From positions 1 to 29,637 of the forward strand of contig CAKUEU010000016.1 in assembly GCA_934646865.1 (NCBI GenBank): DNA of 29,637 nucleotides. Direction: 5' to 3'. The notes under the pieces were generated by a model. That model worked only from the letters and a program-made list of their open reading frames with translations. It made no database searches and was not told the DNA's origin. The stretch is from an uncultured Collinsella sp. GTDB taxonomy: Bacteria; Actinomycetota; Coriobacteriia; Coriobacteriales; Coriobacteriaceae. Each line of letters opens with the position of its first letter. The first letter of the stretch is position 1. Of this stretch, positions 1 through 8,828 are shown one piece after another. The translations under genes and the position numbers were made by a program.

Positions 1-936
<936 letters not shown>

Positions 937-970
937 GCTTTCTCAACAACCATTGCCTCCTAACCAAAAC

Positions 971-1006
971 GCCCGGCGAGCAGTTGCGCTCGCCGGGCGC
1001 CTTGTT
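971..1006 (+). terminator. Intrinsic terminator-like hairpin after the GH1 gene
   Basis: An 11-bp perfect stem (GCCCGGCGAGC at 971-981 with GCTCGCCGGGC at 988-998) closes a 6-nt loop and is followed by a short T-containing tail (CTTGTT). It lies 34 nt after the GH1 stop codon. The T tract is weak, but position and stem strength fit a terminator. Confidence 0.7.
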
Positions 1007-1063
1007 AAAAGAAGTGAAAGAAAGCAAAAGAAGTTAAAACTTGCAAAAGAAGTGAAAGGGAAT
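1007..1063 (+). repeat. Three 19-bp direct repeats upstream of the two-component operon
   Basis: Three units start at 1007, 1026 and 1045, exactly 19 bp apart. Their first 14 bases are AAAAGAAGTGAAAG, AAAAGAAGTTAAAA and AAAAGAAGTGAAAG. They form a purine-rich block in otherwise GC-rich DNA, about 180 bp before the sensor gene. Regularly phased direct repeats in a regulator promoter are typical of a response-regulator binding array, so the LuxR-type regulator at 4535-5155 is an obvious candidate ligand; that link is inference. Confidence 0.55.
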
Positions 1064-1242
1064 AGGACTCAATATCGATAAGAGACGTTCTGCCGTCTGC
1101 GGATTTTGGGACATGCGGCCCGTTTTTTGAGCCTGCCTGTCGGTACACTAAAAGCACTATGGGTACCCGCGAACGACATATCGGACACACAGCCACCCGA
1201 TCCGCACCCGTGGCGGATCCCAGGGGCGGCAGGCTCTTCGCC

Positions 1243-3042
1243 ATGCCGCGATTCCTCGTTGGCATAACGCACCTGGTGTACCGTCGCCGCGCCTTCGTCA
1301 TTGCCGGCGTCATAACCGCACTATTTCTTCTGCTTTTGGCGGTCTTGCCGGCGTTATTCGCCTCCGACCCCAAGCTCTCAAACATCGTGCCTGCCTATAG
1401 CGAGGTGTCCAAAGAAGTCGTGGACGGGCTTATCCATTCGAGCTCGATTCCGCTGCTTGTCGCTGCGATCGCCTTTTCAATCTGGGGCGTGCTGGTCTAC
1501 CTGCGCTGTCTTGATTACGTCTTGCGTCGGCGCCTTGTTGCCGTTGCCACCATCTGTGCCCTGTGGATGATCGAGGTCATCCTTAAATACAAGTCGTTCA
1601 CGCCGTTCTATGCCACCGTGCTGTGGTACCTGTACTACGTCCCCATGACGCTCGTTCCGCTGCTCTATCAGCTGTGCGGCCTGCGTCTTGCAGGCTTGGA
1701 GCAACATCGTGCGGGCCACCGCTACCGTACGGCCCTGTGGATTGCGGCCATCCTGCTCATTGGGTTTGTGCTCACCAACGATTTTCACCAGCAGGTCTTT
1801 CACTTCGATCGCTCAAGTGACACCTGGAGCAACGACTACACGTACGGCTGGGGCTATTTCGCCGTGCTCATATGGACGGCCTTTAACTTTGTCGCCTTTT
1901 TCATTTTGGTGGGTCGGTCTGCATCTTTCCGCATTCAGCGCTTTTCGGGCACGGCGGCACTCGTGCTGCTGGGCGGCGCGTTCTTTGCCATCTCGTATGC
2001 CCTGCGCGTGCCGTGGGCATGGAAGCTCAACTTTTCGCTCGTCTACTGCGTGCTGTGCGTGGTGACGCTCGAGATTTGCCTCGATTGCGGCGTCATTCCG
2101 TCGTATCACGACATCGCCGGCATCTTCGATACCCTGCCGCTCGACCTTAAGGTCCTAACGCGTGACCTGCAGGAAGTTTATGCCACGCCGGTATCAAAGC
2201 CGATTCCGGCGGGCGTGCGCGAGGAGCTGCGCGCTCAAGAACTCGGACACTCTCACGCCTTTGCTGTCGTTTCCAATCCCGATGTGATGTATCGCTCCTT
2301 TCCACTGCTGGGCGGGTCGGCCCTGCTTGCTCAGGACGTATCGGAGGTCAACGAACTCAACCGCGAGCTGGCGCATCGGCGTATGGAACTGCAGCGCCAA
2401 AACGAACTGCTCACGGCCGACTACGACCTTAAAGCGCATCTGGCAGATCAAGAGGCCGAGGCCTTGTTGGTCAAAGACGTTGACCAGGCACTTGCCCGCG
2501 CACTCGGCGAGATGTATGGGCTGCTGAGCTCGCTACCGCCGTTAACCGACGAGGCATCCTCGCACGAGCGGTACCGCATGCTGCAGTGTGCCAAGATGTT
2601 TGTCGCTTATTGCAAACGCAAAGGCTCGCTCACGCTGGCGCAGCACGGGGAGAGCGGTTTTGACCGCGACCGTATCCAGCTGATCGCCAACGAGATGGCA
2701 AGCGATCTGCGCACCATCGATGTCGACTGCGCCTCGATTATTGCCATACGGCGCCCCATGCATGCCAGTGCGGTGAGCGCGCTGTACGACTGCGTGTACG
2801 ATTTTGCGTTCTTCGCTTACACCACCGACCATCCGGCGCTCATGTATCACCTGAGCGACCACGATTCGTGCAGCGTGGAGCTGCGCGCCACGCTCTTCTC
2901 CAATGACGAGGAGAACTTGTCGCAGACGCCGGCTGCCCACGAACTCGAAAGCGCGCTGCAGGGGCGCAACGTGGCATATCGCCTTGAGGGCGAGCCCGGT
3001 CAGCTGCGCATGATCGTATTGATGCCGCGGGCAGGTGAGTGA
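1243..3042 (+). CDS. 7TM sensor protein with degenerate histidine-kinase-like C-terminus
   Basis: Membrane signal receptor, probably partner of the kinase encoded next. The first ~290 residues contain about seven hydrophobic segments in the pattern of histidine-kinase N-terminal 7TM regions; a helical, coiled-coil-like stretch rich in Glu, Gln and Arg follows (around SEVNELNRELAHRRMELQRQ). The last ~200 residues resemble a histidine-kinase core in length and ending (the RMIVLMP final strand), but I see no phospho-accepting H-box, no Asn N-box and no GxG ATP lid, so catalysis looks lost. Start choice: ATG 1243 has an AGG-containing purine stretch before it and leads straight into the first TM; the ATG at 1159 is in frame and would add 28 residues, but those codons (CGA, ACA, AGG, CAT) are unlike the rest. 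The stop overlaps the next start (GTGA). Ligand unknown. Confidence 0.75.
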   Translation: MPRFLVGITHLVYRRRAFVIAGVITALFLLLLAVLPALFASDPKLSNIVPAYSEVSKEVVDGLIHSSSIPLLVAAIAFSIWGVLVYLRCLDYVLRRRLVAVATICALWMIEVILKYKSFTPFYATVLWYLYYVPMTLVPLLYQLCGLRLAGLEQHRAGHRYRTALWIAAILLIGFVLTNDFHQQVFHFDRSSDTWSNDYTYGWGYFAVLIWTAFNFVAFFILVGRSASFRIQRFSGTAALVLLGGAFFAISYALRVPWAWKLNFSLVYCVLCVVTLEICLDCGVIPSYHDIAGIFDTLPLDLKVLTRDLQEVYATPVSKPIPAGVREELRAQELGHSHAFAVVSNPDVMYRSFPLLGGSALLAQDVSEVNELNRELAHRRMELQRQNELLTADYDLKAHLADQEAEALLVKDVDQALARALGEMYGLLSSLPPLTDEASSHERYRMLQCAKMFVAYCKRKGSLTLAQHGESGFDRDRIQLIANEMASDLRTIDVDCASIIAIRRPMHASAVSALYDCVYDFAFFAYTTDHPALMYHLSDHDSCSVELRATLFSNDEENLSQTPAAHELESALQGRNVAYRLEGEPGQLRMIVLMPRAGE

Positions 3043-4538
3043 CGATGCAGATTCCGCTTATCCTTCCCCAAATCGTTGCGCTCGATATCGTCTTTGCTCT
3101 GGCGGCGTGCCTGCAGACCATTCACGTTCCGCTCATCGCATCGCGTCGCTTGTCCTACAACCGCAAAGTGATTTGTGCCTACGAGGCGAGCCTTGTGCTG
3201 CACTTGATTATCTCGGCTGTCATCTTGTTCGCGTTGTCTGGCTCGTATTTGGTGGCGCCGCCTCACGTCGCCGCCGAGGCGGCGGGCGCGCTACTATGGC
3301 TCAACGCTGCGATCTTTTTCTACGGCGCGGTGCTTATGGTGCACTATCGTCGCCCCGTTATGTTGGCGGAGCTGCTGCTCGTTGCCGCCGTGACGCCGCC
3401 AGTGGTTTATGCCATGGGCCCGGCATGGACCGCGGTTCTTATCGCGGAGGGCGCGTTCTTCCTGTTCCGCTCCATCGCGGCGCTTTTGATGGATGTGCGC
3501 AACCGCCAGGAGGACATCACGGCGTTCTCGACGATCGAGACTATCAACGTGATTCCCGTGGGCATTCTGTATCTGGATCCCAAGGGCCGCCCGTTGCTCA
3601 TGAACCGCTGCATGCGCAAGAACCTCGTGGAGCTTCACATGCCCACCGACCTGGGCGATATGAGTGGCACGTGGAATGGCCTTCGCAAACTCAGCGCGCA
3701 GATGCCCGAGAGCAGCAAAGACCGCGTTCGAATCGACCTGGACCGCTTTGGTGAGGCGCGTGCGGTGATCGAGATTTCTTTCACCGAGATTCGCCTATTT
3801 GTGCGCGACGATGTTATGGTTTCGGGTCGTTCGTTCGAACGTATTATTGGCTTGGACGTGACGGAGTACGCGCATGCCCACGACCGTCTAGCGCAGGCCA
3901 ATCACCTCCTTGAGCTTGCGGGTCAAGAACTTCAGGCTCAGATCGAAGAGGTCAAGAAGGTTGCCGACAATGCGGCCTACCTGCGCATGCGTGCCCGCGT
4001 GCACGACGTGATCGGCCAGCGCCTGTCCATCCTCCATCGATATCTGGAAGAGGGGCGCCTAGACGACGAGTCGCTCGAGCAGATTGACCCGCTGCTGCGC
4101 TCGATTGCCGCCGACCTGCGTAGCGGTGGCGACAGCGAGCCTGCGGAGCAGCTCGGCGATATCGTTCATGCCTTTGGCCTGGTGAGCGTACAGATCGATG
4201 TAGATGGATCGCTTCCGGACGATGTGCACGTCGCTGCCGCCTTTTTGCAGATTATCCGCGAGGCATCGACCAATGCCACCAAGCATGCGCAGGCCCACCA
4301 GGTCCAGGTGCGCCTGTGGCAGGAGGTATCGGATGGTGGCGCCATTGCACACATGACGGTATCAAACGACGGTGCGCCCGCTCCCGTATCGTATCGCGAG
4401 GGAACGGGTATCCCTGGTATGAGACATGTCGCGCAAAATCTGGGCGGCAGCCTGGAGGTTCATGCCGCCCCGCCCTTTACGCTTGCGGTGTCCATTCCGC
4501 TGAACTCCAACGCAACGGTCCAAAGGAGAAGCTCATGA
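3039..4538 (+). CDS. Membrane sensor histidine kinase, HisKA_3/NarX-like
   Basis: Autophosphorylates on His and passes the phosphate to the response regulator encoded next. Starts at GTG 3039 (GTGA overlap with the upstream stop) or at ATG 3045; numbering here is from the GTG. Residues about 10-155 hold several TM segments, 160-275 look like a PAS-type module (IETINVIPVGILYLDPKGR), 280-310 are helical, and the dimerisation/phosphoacceptor site is RARVHDVIGQRL with His about 322, matching the HDxxxQ pattern of HisKA_3 kinases. The ATPase domain has an N-box (IIREASTNATKHA, Asn about 412) and a G-box (GTGIPGM, 455-461). Its ATP-binding residues are intact, unlike the preceding protein. The stop overlaps the regulator start by 4 bp (ATGA), so the three genes are probably translationally coupled. 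Confidence 0.88.
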   Translation: MTMQIPLILPQIVALDIVFALAACLQTIHVPLIASRRLSYNRKVICAYEASLVLHLIISAVILFALSGSYLVAPPHVAAEAAGALLWLNAAIFFYGAVLMVHYRRPVMLAELLLVAAVTPPVVYAMGPAWTAVLIAEGAFFLFRSIAALLMDVRNRQEDITAFSTIETINVIPVGILYLDPKGRPLLMNRCMRKNLVELHMPTDLGDMSGTWNGLRKLSAQMPESSKDRVRIDLDRFGEARAVIEISFTEIRLFVRDDVMVSGRSFERIIGLDVTEYAHAHDRLAQANHLLELAGQELQAQIEEVKKVADNAAYLRMRARVHDVIGQRLSILHRYLEEGRLDDESLEQIDPLLRSIAADLRSGGDSEPAEQLGDIVHAFGLVSVQIDVDGSLPDDVHVAAAFLQIIREASTNATKHAQAHQVQVRLWQEVSDGGAIAHMTVSNDGAPAPVSYREGTGIPGMRHVAQNLGGSLEVHAAPPFTLAVSIPLNSNATVQRRSS

Positions 4539-5155
4539 TTCGTATCCTTATCGTCGAAGACCAGGCCATTCTGCGCGAGAGCCTCGCACGCTCCGTTGGT
4601 GATCAGCCCGACATGACCGTTGTTGCCGCCATCGCCGATGCCTCAGATGCCTTGGACGTCGCGCTCAAGGAGCATCCGGACATGATTTTGATGGACGTGT
4701 GCACCGAGCACGATTCCAACGGCATCGTGGCGGCGGCGCGCATCAAAGAGCGGCTGCCCGAGTGCCGCATCGTTATCATGACGGGCATGCCCGAGATTAC
4801 GTTTGTGGATCAGGCGCGCGAGGCGGGCGTCGACAGCTTTGTGTACAAGAACGTCGGTATCGATGAGCTCTTTGCCGTGATGCGTTCCACGTTGGCGGGT
4901 TACTGCACGTTTCCCAAGCCGCCCGAAAGCATCTTTTCGGGCACGGCGGCGCTCGACGACGTGGAGCTGTCGATTTTGCACCTTGCCTGCGAAGGCAAGA
5001 GCCGTCGCGAGATTGCGGCCGAGTTGTTTATGAGCGAGGGCACGATTAAGCGCCGTATCTCGGAGATTCTCAACAAGACCGGCTACGACAACATCATGCG
5101 CCTGGCCGTGCACGCGGTGACCGAAGGCAGCATCGTCCCCAATATGGAGCGCTAA
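4535..5155 (+). CDS. Two-component response regulator, NarL/LuxR family
   Basis: 206-residue DNA-binding response regulator. The receiver domain shows the acidic pair E8-D9, phospho-acceptor D54 (DMILMDV), T83 (IMTGMPE) and K105 (FVYKNVG), all where the family places them. A LuxR-type helix-turn-helix fills residues about 138-200 (GKSRREIAAELFMSEGTIKR). A longer reading with an upstream start at 4316 would run through the kinase gene in another frame and is rejected; the ATG at 4535 has AAAGGAGAAG just before it and makes the typical ATGA overlap with the kinase stop. It is the output of the 1243-4538 sensor pair. Targets are unknown; the 19-bp repeats at 1007-1063 could be an autoregulatory site. 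Confidence 0.93.
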   Translation: MIRILIVEDQAILRESLARSVGDQPDMTVVAAIADASDALDVALKEHPDMILMDVCTEHDSNGIVAAARIKERLPECRIVIMTGMPEITFVDQAREAGVDSFVYKNVGIDELFAVMRSTLAGYCTFPKPPESIFSGTAALDDVELSILHLACEGKSRREIAAELFMSEGTIKRRISEILNKTGYDNIMRLAVHAVTEGSIVPNMER

Positions 5156-5180
5156 CGCTCGTTACCTATCGGCGCAAAGC

Positions 5181-5215
5181 GACGGGGTCGCAGGATCAAC
5201 TCCTGCGGCCCCGTC
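5181..5215. terminator. Hairpin between convergent operons
   Basis: A 15-bp stem with one G-T pair (left arm GACGGGGTCGCAGGA at 5181-5195, right arm 5201-5215) encloses the loop TCAAC. It sits between the response regulator (plus) and the lipoprotein gene (minus) and could terminate both. Neither side has a clear T run. Confidence 0.65.
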
Positions 5216-5265
5216 TGGCATGTGCGCGGATGTGTCCGCCAATCCGCGGCTGTCGTGGTCTGCCG

Positions 5266-6111
5266 TTACGCGATGGTTGCGCTGTAGGAGGCGACGTCCT
5301 CGTAGGAATCGGTCAGGTAGGCGTCGATGCCGATGGTCGTGTTGACCAGGTCGTCGAGGCTATCGAGCGCGCCGTTCGAGAAGGTGAATTCCTCGGTGGC
5401 GTTGGTGCCGGGCATCAGGTGAGCCGAGAACCAGGGTTCCTTCATGGTGCCGTTGACGTTGGTCTTACCGCTGGGAGCGTAGAAGGTCAGGTCCTTGTCG
5501 CTCTTGTTGGTGATGTTGACGACAAAGCCGATGTCGCCCCAGTCGTCCTTGAACTTCTCGGTGATGGTGATGGTGCACAGATCGTCATCGGCGACGGTGA
5601 CGGCGGGGGAGATTTCGACACTCTGGACGTCGTCGTCTTCGACGGCCTCATCGATCTCCTCTTCCTTTTCGGCAGCCTCGCGATCCTTCTTCACCGTGCC
5701 GGACAGATCCTTGTCGGACTTGGTGAAGACAAGATTGCCGTCATCCTCTTCGAGGATGAGTTTGCCGTCCTTGAGCTTCATGTCGTGCGACTCGTCTTCG
5801 GCGGTGATCGTTACGGTGGTGGCGTCCTTTGCCTCCCATTTAAGGTCGACAACCTCAAGGAACAGGTCGAGGGCGCCCGTACCGTCCTCATCGAGAATCA
5901 GGACGCAGTGGACACCCCAATCCTCGAGCATCTTCATGTACTCATCGGTCAGCTCTTCGCCCTCCAGGGTTCCTCCCGAGAGCTCCCAGCTGCCGACGAA
6001 GTTGGCCTTGGGATCCTTGCCACCGCCGCCGCTGCAGCCCGTCAGGGCAAAGGCGAGCGCCAAGACGCATGTCAGGAATGCGAGTACGGACTTTTTGAAC
6101 GTTGTCTTCAT
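5266..6111 (-). CDS. Secreted acidic lipoprotein with a lipocalin-like front half (function unknown)
   Basis: 281 residues. The N-terminus has a lipoprotein signal peptide: a KK charge pair, a hydrophobic core and the lipobox ALTGC, so Cys26 should be lipidated and the protein held on the outside of the membrane. Residues about 38-135 (GSWELSGG onward, alternating strands, TVTITAEDE) resemble small lipocalin-like or DUF4923-type domains; after a charged Glu/Asp/Lys linker (about 140-165) the rest looks like an Ig-like or DUF4352-type beta domain (DIGFVVNITNKSDKDLTF). The ribosome-binding site AAGGAGG lies just upstream. It is the last gene of the four-gene minus-strand operon, 80 bp after the SPFH gene. 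Exact family not recognised. Confidence 0.72.
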   Translation of the reverse strand: MKTTFKKSVLAFLTCVLALAFALTGCSGGGGKDPKANFVGSWELSGGTLEGEELTDEYMKMLEDWGVHCVLILDEDGTGALDLFLEVVDLKWEAKDATTVTITAEDESHDMKLKDGKLILEEDDGNLVFTKSDKDLSGTVKKDREAAEKEEEIDEAVEDDDVQSVEISPAVTVADDDLCTITITEKFKDDWGDIGFVVNITNKSDKDLTFYAPSGKTNVNGTMKEPWFSAHLMPGTNATEEFTFSNGALDSLDDLVNTTIGIDAYLTDSYEDVASYSATIA

Positions 6112-6191
6112 GGTGTCCTCCTTAATCGAACGAAACCCATAGAAGCAGGAGCGGGGGTGGCGGATCCCCCGCTAATTACCAGATAGAGGGG

Positions 6192-7433
6192 CTAGGGCCT
6201 GGGTGTTCCGCAGTTGCTGCAGAACTTGCCGCCGTTTTCGCTGCCGCAGTTGGGGCAGAACCACTTGGCCGGTGCCGGGGCGGGTGCGGGGCTGCCGCAC
6301 TCGGGGCAGAACTTGCCGGTGTTGGTGGCGCCGCAGCTGCAGGTCCACGTGCCGGCCGCGGGCGCGGCGGCGGGGGCCGGTGCGGGGGCGGGGGCAGGTG
6401 CCGGTTGCGGGGCGGCCTGCTGCTGCGCCTGGCCGGCGGCAAACAGCTGGCTGGCGTTCATACCGCCCATGCCGCCTGCCATGCCCATGCCCATAAAGCC
6501 GGCCATCGCGCCGTTGGGGTTGGCCGCCGCGGCGCGCATCGCGTCGCTCTGGGCGCTGGCGATATTGGCGGCCGCCATGGTGGGATCGCGCATGACCGCG
6601 GCCTTCTGCAGGTCCTTGATCATCTGCTCGTCTTCTTGCGAGGCGGCGATGGAGTTGACGCCAAAGCTCACAATCTCGACGCCGCGCAGGTCGCGCCAGT
6701 CGGCGGAGAGGACCTCGTTGAGCGCACGGGCAAGCTCGGTGGTGTGGCCGGGGATGGCGCTGTAGCGGATGCCCATCTCCGAGATCTTGGCAAAGGCGGG
6801 CTGCAGGGCGGTGAGCAGCTCGGACTTGAGCTGGCTGTCGATCTTGTCGCGCGTGTAGCTATCGGTTACGTTGCCGCACACATTGGTGTAGAACAGCAGC
6901 GGGTTGGTGATGCGGTACGAATACTCGCCGTTGCAGCGCACGGAGATGTCGACGTCCAGGCCAATATTGTTGTCGACCACGCGGAAGGGCACGGGCGAGG
7001 CGGTGCCGTACTTGTTGCCGATGATCTCCTTGGTGTTGATGAAGTAGACGCGCTGGTCCTTGCCCGCGTCGCCGCCGAAGGTAAAGCGGCTGCCGATATT
7101 GGCGAAGGTTTCCTTGATGGAGTCGCCCAGGTTGCCGCTAAAGACGCTCGGCTCGCTGCCGGTATCGAAGACGAACTCGCCGGGCTCAAGCGCGACCTCG
7201 ATGATCTTGCCGTTTTGCACCACGAGCATGCCCTGGCCGTCGTTGACGGCGATGACGGAACCGTTGGAGATGACGTTGTCCTCGCCGTGCGTGTTGGAGC
7301 TGCGGCCGCCGGTGCGCTTGACGCCCTTGCAGGCCAAGACGTCAGCGGGCATCGATTCGCAATAGATAAATTCCTTCCACTGGTCGGCCATGACGCCGCC
7401 GGCAGCTCCCAATCCAGCTTTCAAGAGTCCCAT
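6192..7433 (-). CDS. SPFH-domain protein with C-terminal double zinc ribbon (YdjI-like)
   Basis: 413 residues. The central part (about 60-290: GSVIAVNDGQGMLVVQNGK, then EIIGNKYGTASPVPFRVVD) matches the SPFH/band-7 'virion core-like' family typified by Bacillus YdjI, proteins thought to scaffold membrane microdomains or handle envelope stress. It is followed by an Ala/Met/Gly-rich segment, an Ala-Pro repeat linker and two zinc ribbons (Cys clusters at about 365-380 and 393-409, CSCG..CPECG and CPNCG..CSNCG). A short glycine-rich N-terminus takes the place of a long TM anchor. AAAGGAAG precedes ATG 7433. Neighbours on the same strand also carry zinc ribbons, like the Bacillus ydj group around PspA-family genes, but no PspA gene is visible here. 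Confidence 0.85.
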   Translation of the reverse strand: MGLLKAGLGAAGGVMADQWKEFIYCESMPADVLACKGVKRTGGRSSNTHGEDNVISNGSVIAVNDGQGMLVVQNGKIIEVALEPGEFVFDTGSEPSVFSGNLGDSIKETFANIGSRFTFGGDAGKDQRVYFINTKEIIGNKYGTASPVPFRVVDNNIGLDVDISVRCNGEYSYRITNPLLFYTNVCGNVTDSYTRDKIDSQLKSELLTALQPAFAKISEMGIRYSAIPGHTTELARALNEVLSADWRDLRGVEIVSFGVNSIAASQEDEQMIKDLQKAAVMRDPTMAAANIASAQSDAMRAAAANPNGAMAGFMGMGMAGGMGGMNASQLFAAGQAQQQAAPQPAPAPAPAPAPAAAPAAGTWTCSCGATNTGKFCPECGSPAPAPAPAKWFCPNCGSENGGKFCSNCGTPRP

Positions 7434-7481
7434 GGTGATCTTCCTTTCTCGTTAAAGTCGGGGTGGTATTGGTCAGAATGG

Positions 7482-8804
7482 TTAATCGTCCTTGTTGTCC
7501 TTCATGACGACGGTGGTCTCGGTGTGGCTGAAGGTGTCGTGCTTCTCGACCAGGTCGAGCTCGCCGCAGTACTCGTCGGCGTGGGTTGCCTCGTTGGCCG
7601 TCTTGAGCTGGCTTACCAGCAGCACGTCTCCGATAATCACGATGATCAGCGGCGCCACGATGTTGATGAGGATGCCCTCGATATCAAAAGTGAGGTAATC
7701 CGGATCGAAGGCGTATTCGCCCATAAAGAGAATCTGGGAGAGGACAAATCCGATCACAAAGAACAGCAGCGAGGCGATGATGAGCTTGGGCTTGGAGCAG
7801 GGGAGCTCGCCGACCATGCGGCCGGTCTGGCCGTTCATGGCAAACAGGTAGCTCTTGCCGTTCCACGAGGTGGAGAGCATCCAGACGGGGAACAGGGCGT
7901 AGTCGCTGTCTTCCCAGGTGTAGTCGAGTTGCTTGCTTTCGACCGTGGCGTCGTCGTATTCGTCGACGACGGTCTCGCGCAGGGCCGAGATCGTGCTCTC
8001 CTCCATGCGGCGCTCGGCGCGCTCCTTGCAGGTCTCGCAGTCCTCGTCGTAGCGGTTGGCGATGTAGCCGGGCATATACGCGACCGAGAACGGGCGCAGC
8101 GCCTCGTAGTCAAACGGCTCGATGGCGTCCATGTGGCCGTCGGGCATCTTGGACGATCCGTCGACGGGCACGCGCTCAAACGAGATATTGCCCTTACGGT
8201 AGGCATCGTAGTGGTCGGTGGTCGTGACGGTGCGGTCGGATTCCTCGGTCACGGTCTCGTTGGTTGCGTCAAAGCACACTTCGCCGTCCACGCGGGCACC
8301 GTAGAGCCAAAACGGCACGTAGACGCCTTGGACCTCGTCGATATGGTTGCCGGTGACAAAGCTCTTGGGCAGCAAGATCTTGCCCTTGTAGTGCTCCTTG
8401 AGCGCGGCCAAGACATCGTCGCGCCCGAGCTTGAACGGGATCACCAGGTCGGGGGAGAAGTCGCCCGAGAGCTGGCCGGGTGCCATGGCAGGATTGCCGC
8501 AGTACGGGCAGGTGGTGACGGCGACGGTGCCGTCCGAGATCAGCTCGGCGCCACACGACGAGCAGATATAGCCGGCGTTTTCGGCAAGCTCCTGCACCGC
8601 ATCGTCGGATGCGGGCTTGGATGTTGCGGCCGCCGCATCGGCTTTGGCGTCCGCCTTGTCCTGGCGCTCGCGATAGAGAGCCTCGACTTCTTCGACTTCA
8701 AAGCGCGAGTCGCAGTAGTCGCAGACGAGCTTTTGCTCGGCGCTGGCAAAATGCAGCGGGCCGCCGCAGGCAGGGCACTGATAGTTAACGCTTTCGAAGG
8801 CCAT
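7482..8804 (-). CDS. Zinc-ribbon membrane protein (YdjG-like / TFIIB-type zinc ribbon)
   Basis: 440 residues. Two zinc ribbons at the N-terminus: Cys10/13/28/31 (CPAC...CDYC) and Cys81/84/99/102 (CSSC...CPYC), joined by an Ala/Lys-rich helical linker. The body (about 120-330) contains FKLGRDDVLAAL and YVPFWLYGARVDGEV, which resemble the conserved core of 'TFIIB-type zinc ribbon' membrane proteins found beside SPFH genes. Two hydrophobic helices near the C-terminus (LIIASLLFFVIGFVLSQ and a second around INIVAPLIIVIIGDVLL) should anchor it. AAAGGA lies before ATG 8804. Spacing to the SPFH gene is 48 bp and to the upstream gene 24 bp, so co-transcription is likely. Biochemical role unknown. Confidence 0.8.
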   Translation of the reverse strand: MAFESVNYQCPACGGPLHFASAEQKLVCDYCDSRFEVEEVEALYRERQDKADAKADAAAATSKPASDDAVQELAENAGYICSSCGAELISDGTVAVTTCPYCGNPAMAPGQLSGDFSPDLVIPFKLGRDDVLAALKEHYKGKILLPKSFVTGNHIDEVQGVYVPFWLYGARVDGEVCFDATNETVTEESDRTVTTTDHYDAYRKGNISFERVPVDGSSKMPDGHMDAIEPFDYEALRPFSVAYMPGYIANRYDEDCETCKERAERRMEESTISALRETVVDEYDDATVESKQLDYTWEDSDYALFPVWMLSTSWNGKSYLFAMNGQTGRMVGELPCSKPKLIIASLLFFVIGFVLSQILFMGEYAFDPDYLTFDIEGILINIVAPLIIVIIGDVLLVSQLKTANEATHADEYCGELDLVEKHDTFSHTETTVVMKDNKDD

Positions 8805-8828
8805 GATCGGTCCTTTCCGTGCCGGGGG

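Noticed and set aside
1007..1063. CRISPR array.
   Set aside because: Only three units of 19 bp without spacers; no cas gene in the window.
1127..1149. Promoter TTGAGC / TACACT before the sensor gene.
   Set aside because: The hexamers are only 11 bp apart, too short for a sigma-70 promoter.
5230..6186. Plus-strand frame opposite the minus-strand lipoprotein.
   Set aside because: The minus strand has a lipobox signal peptide and a good ribosome-binding site; the plus frame has neither.
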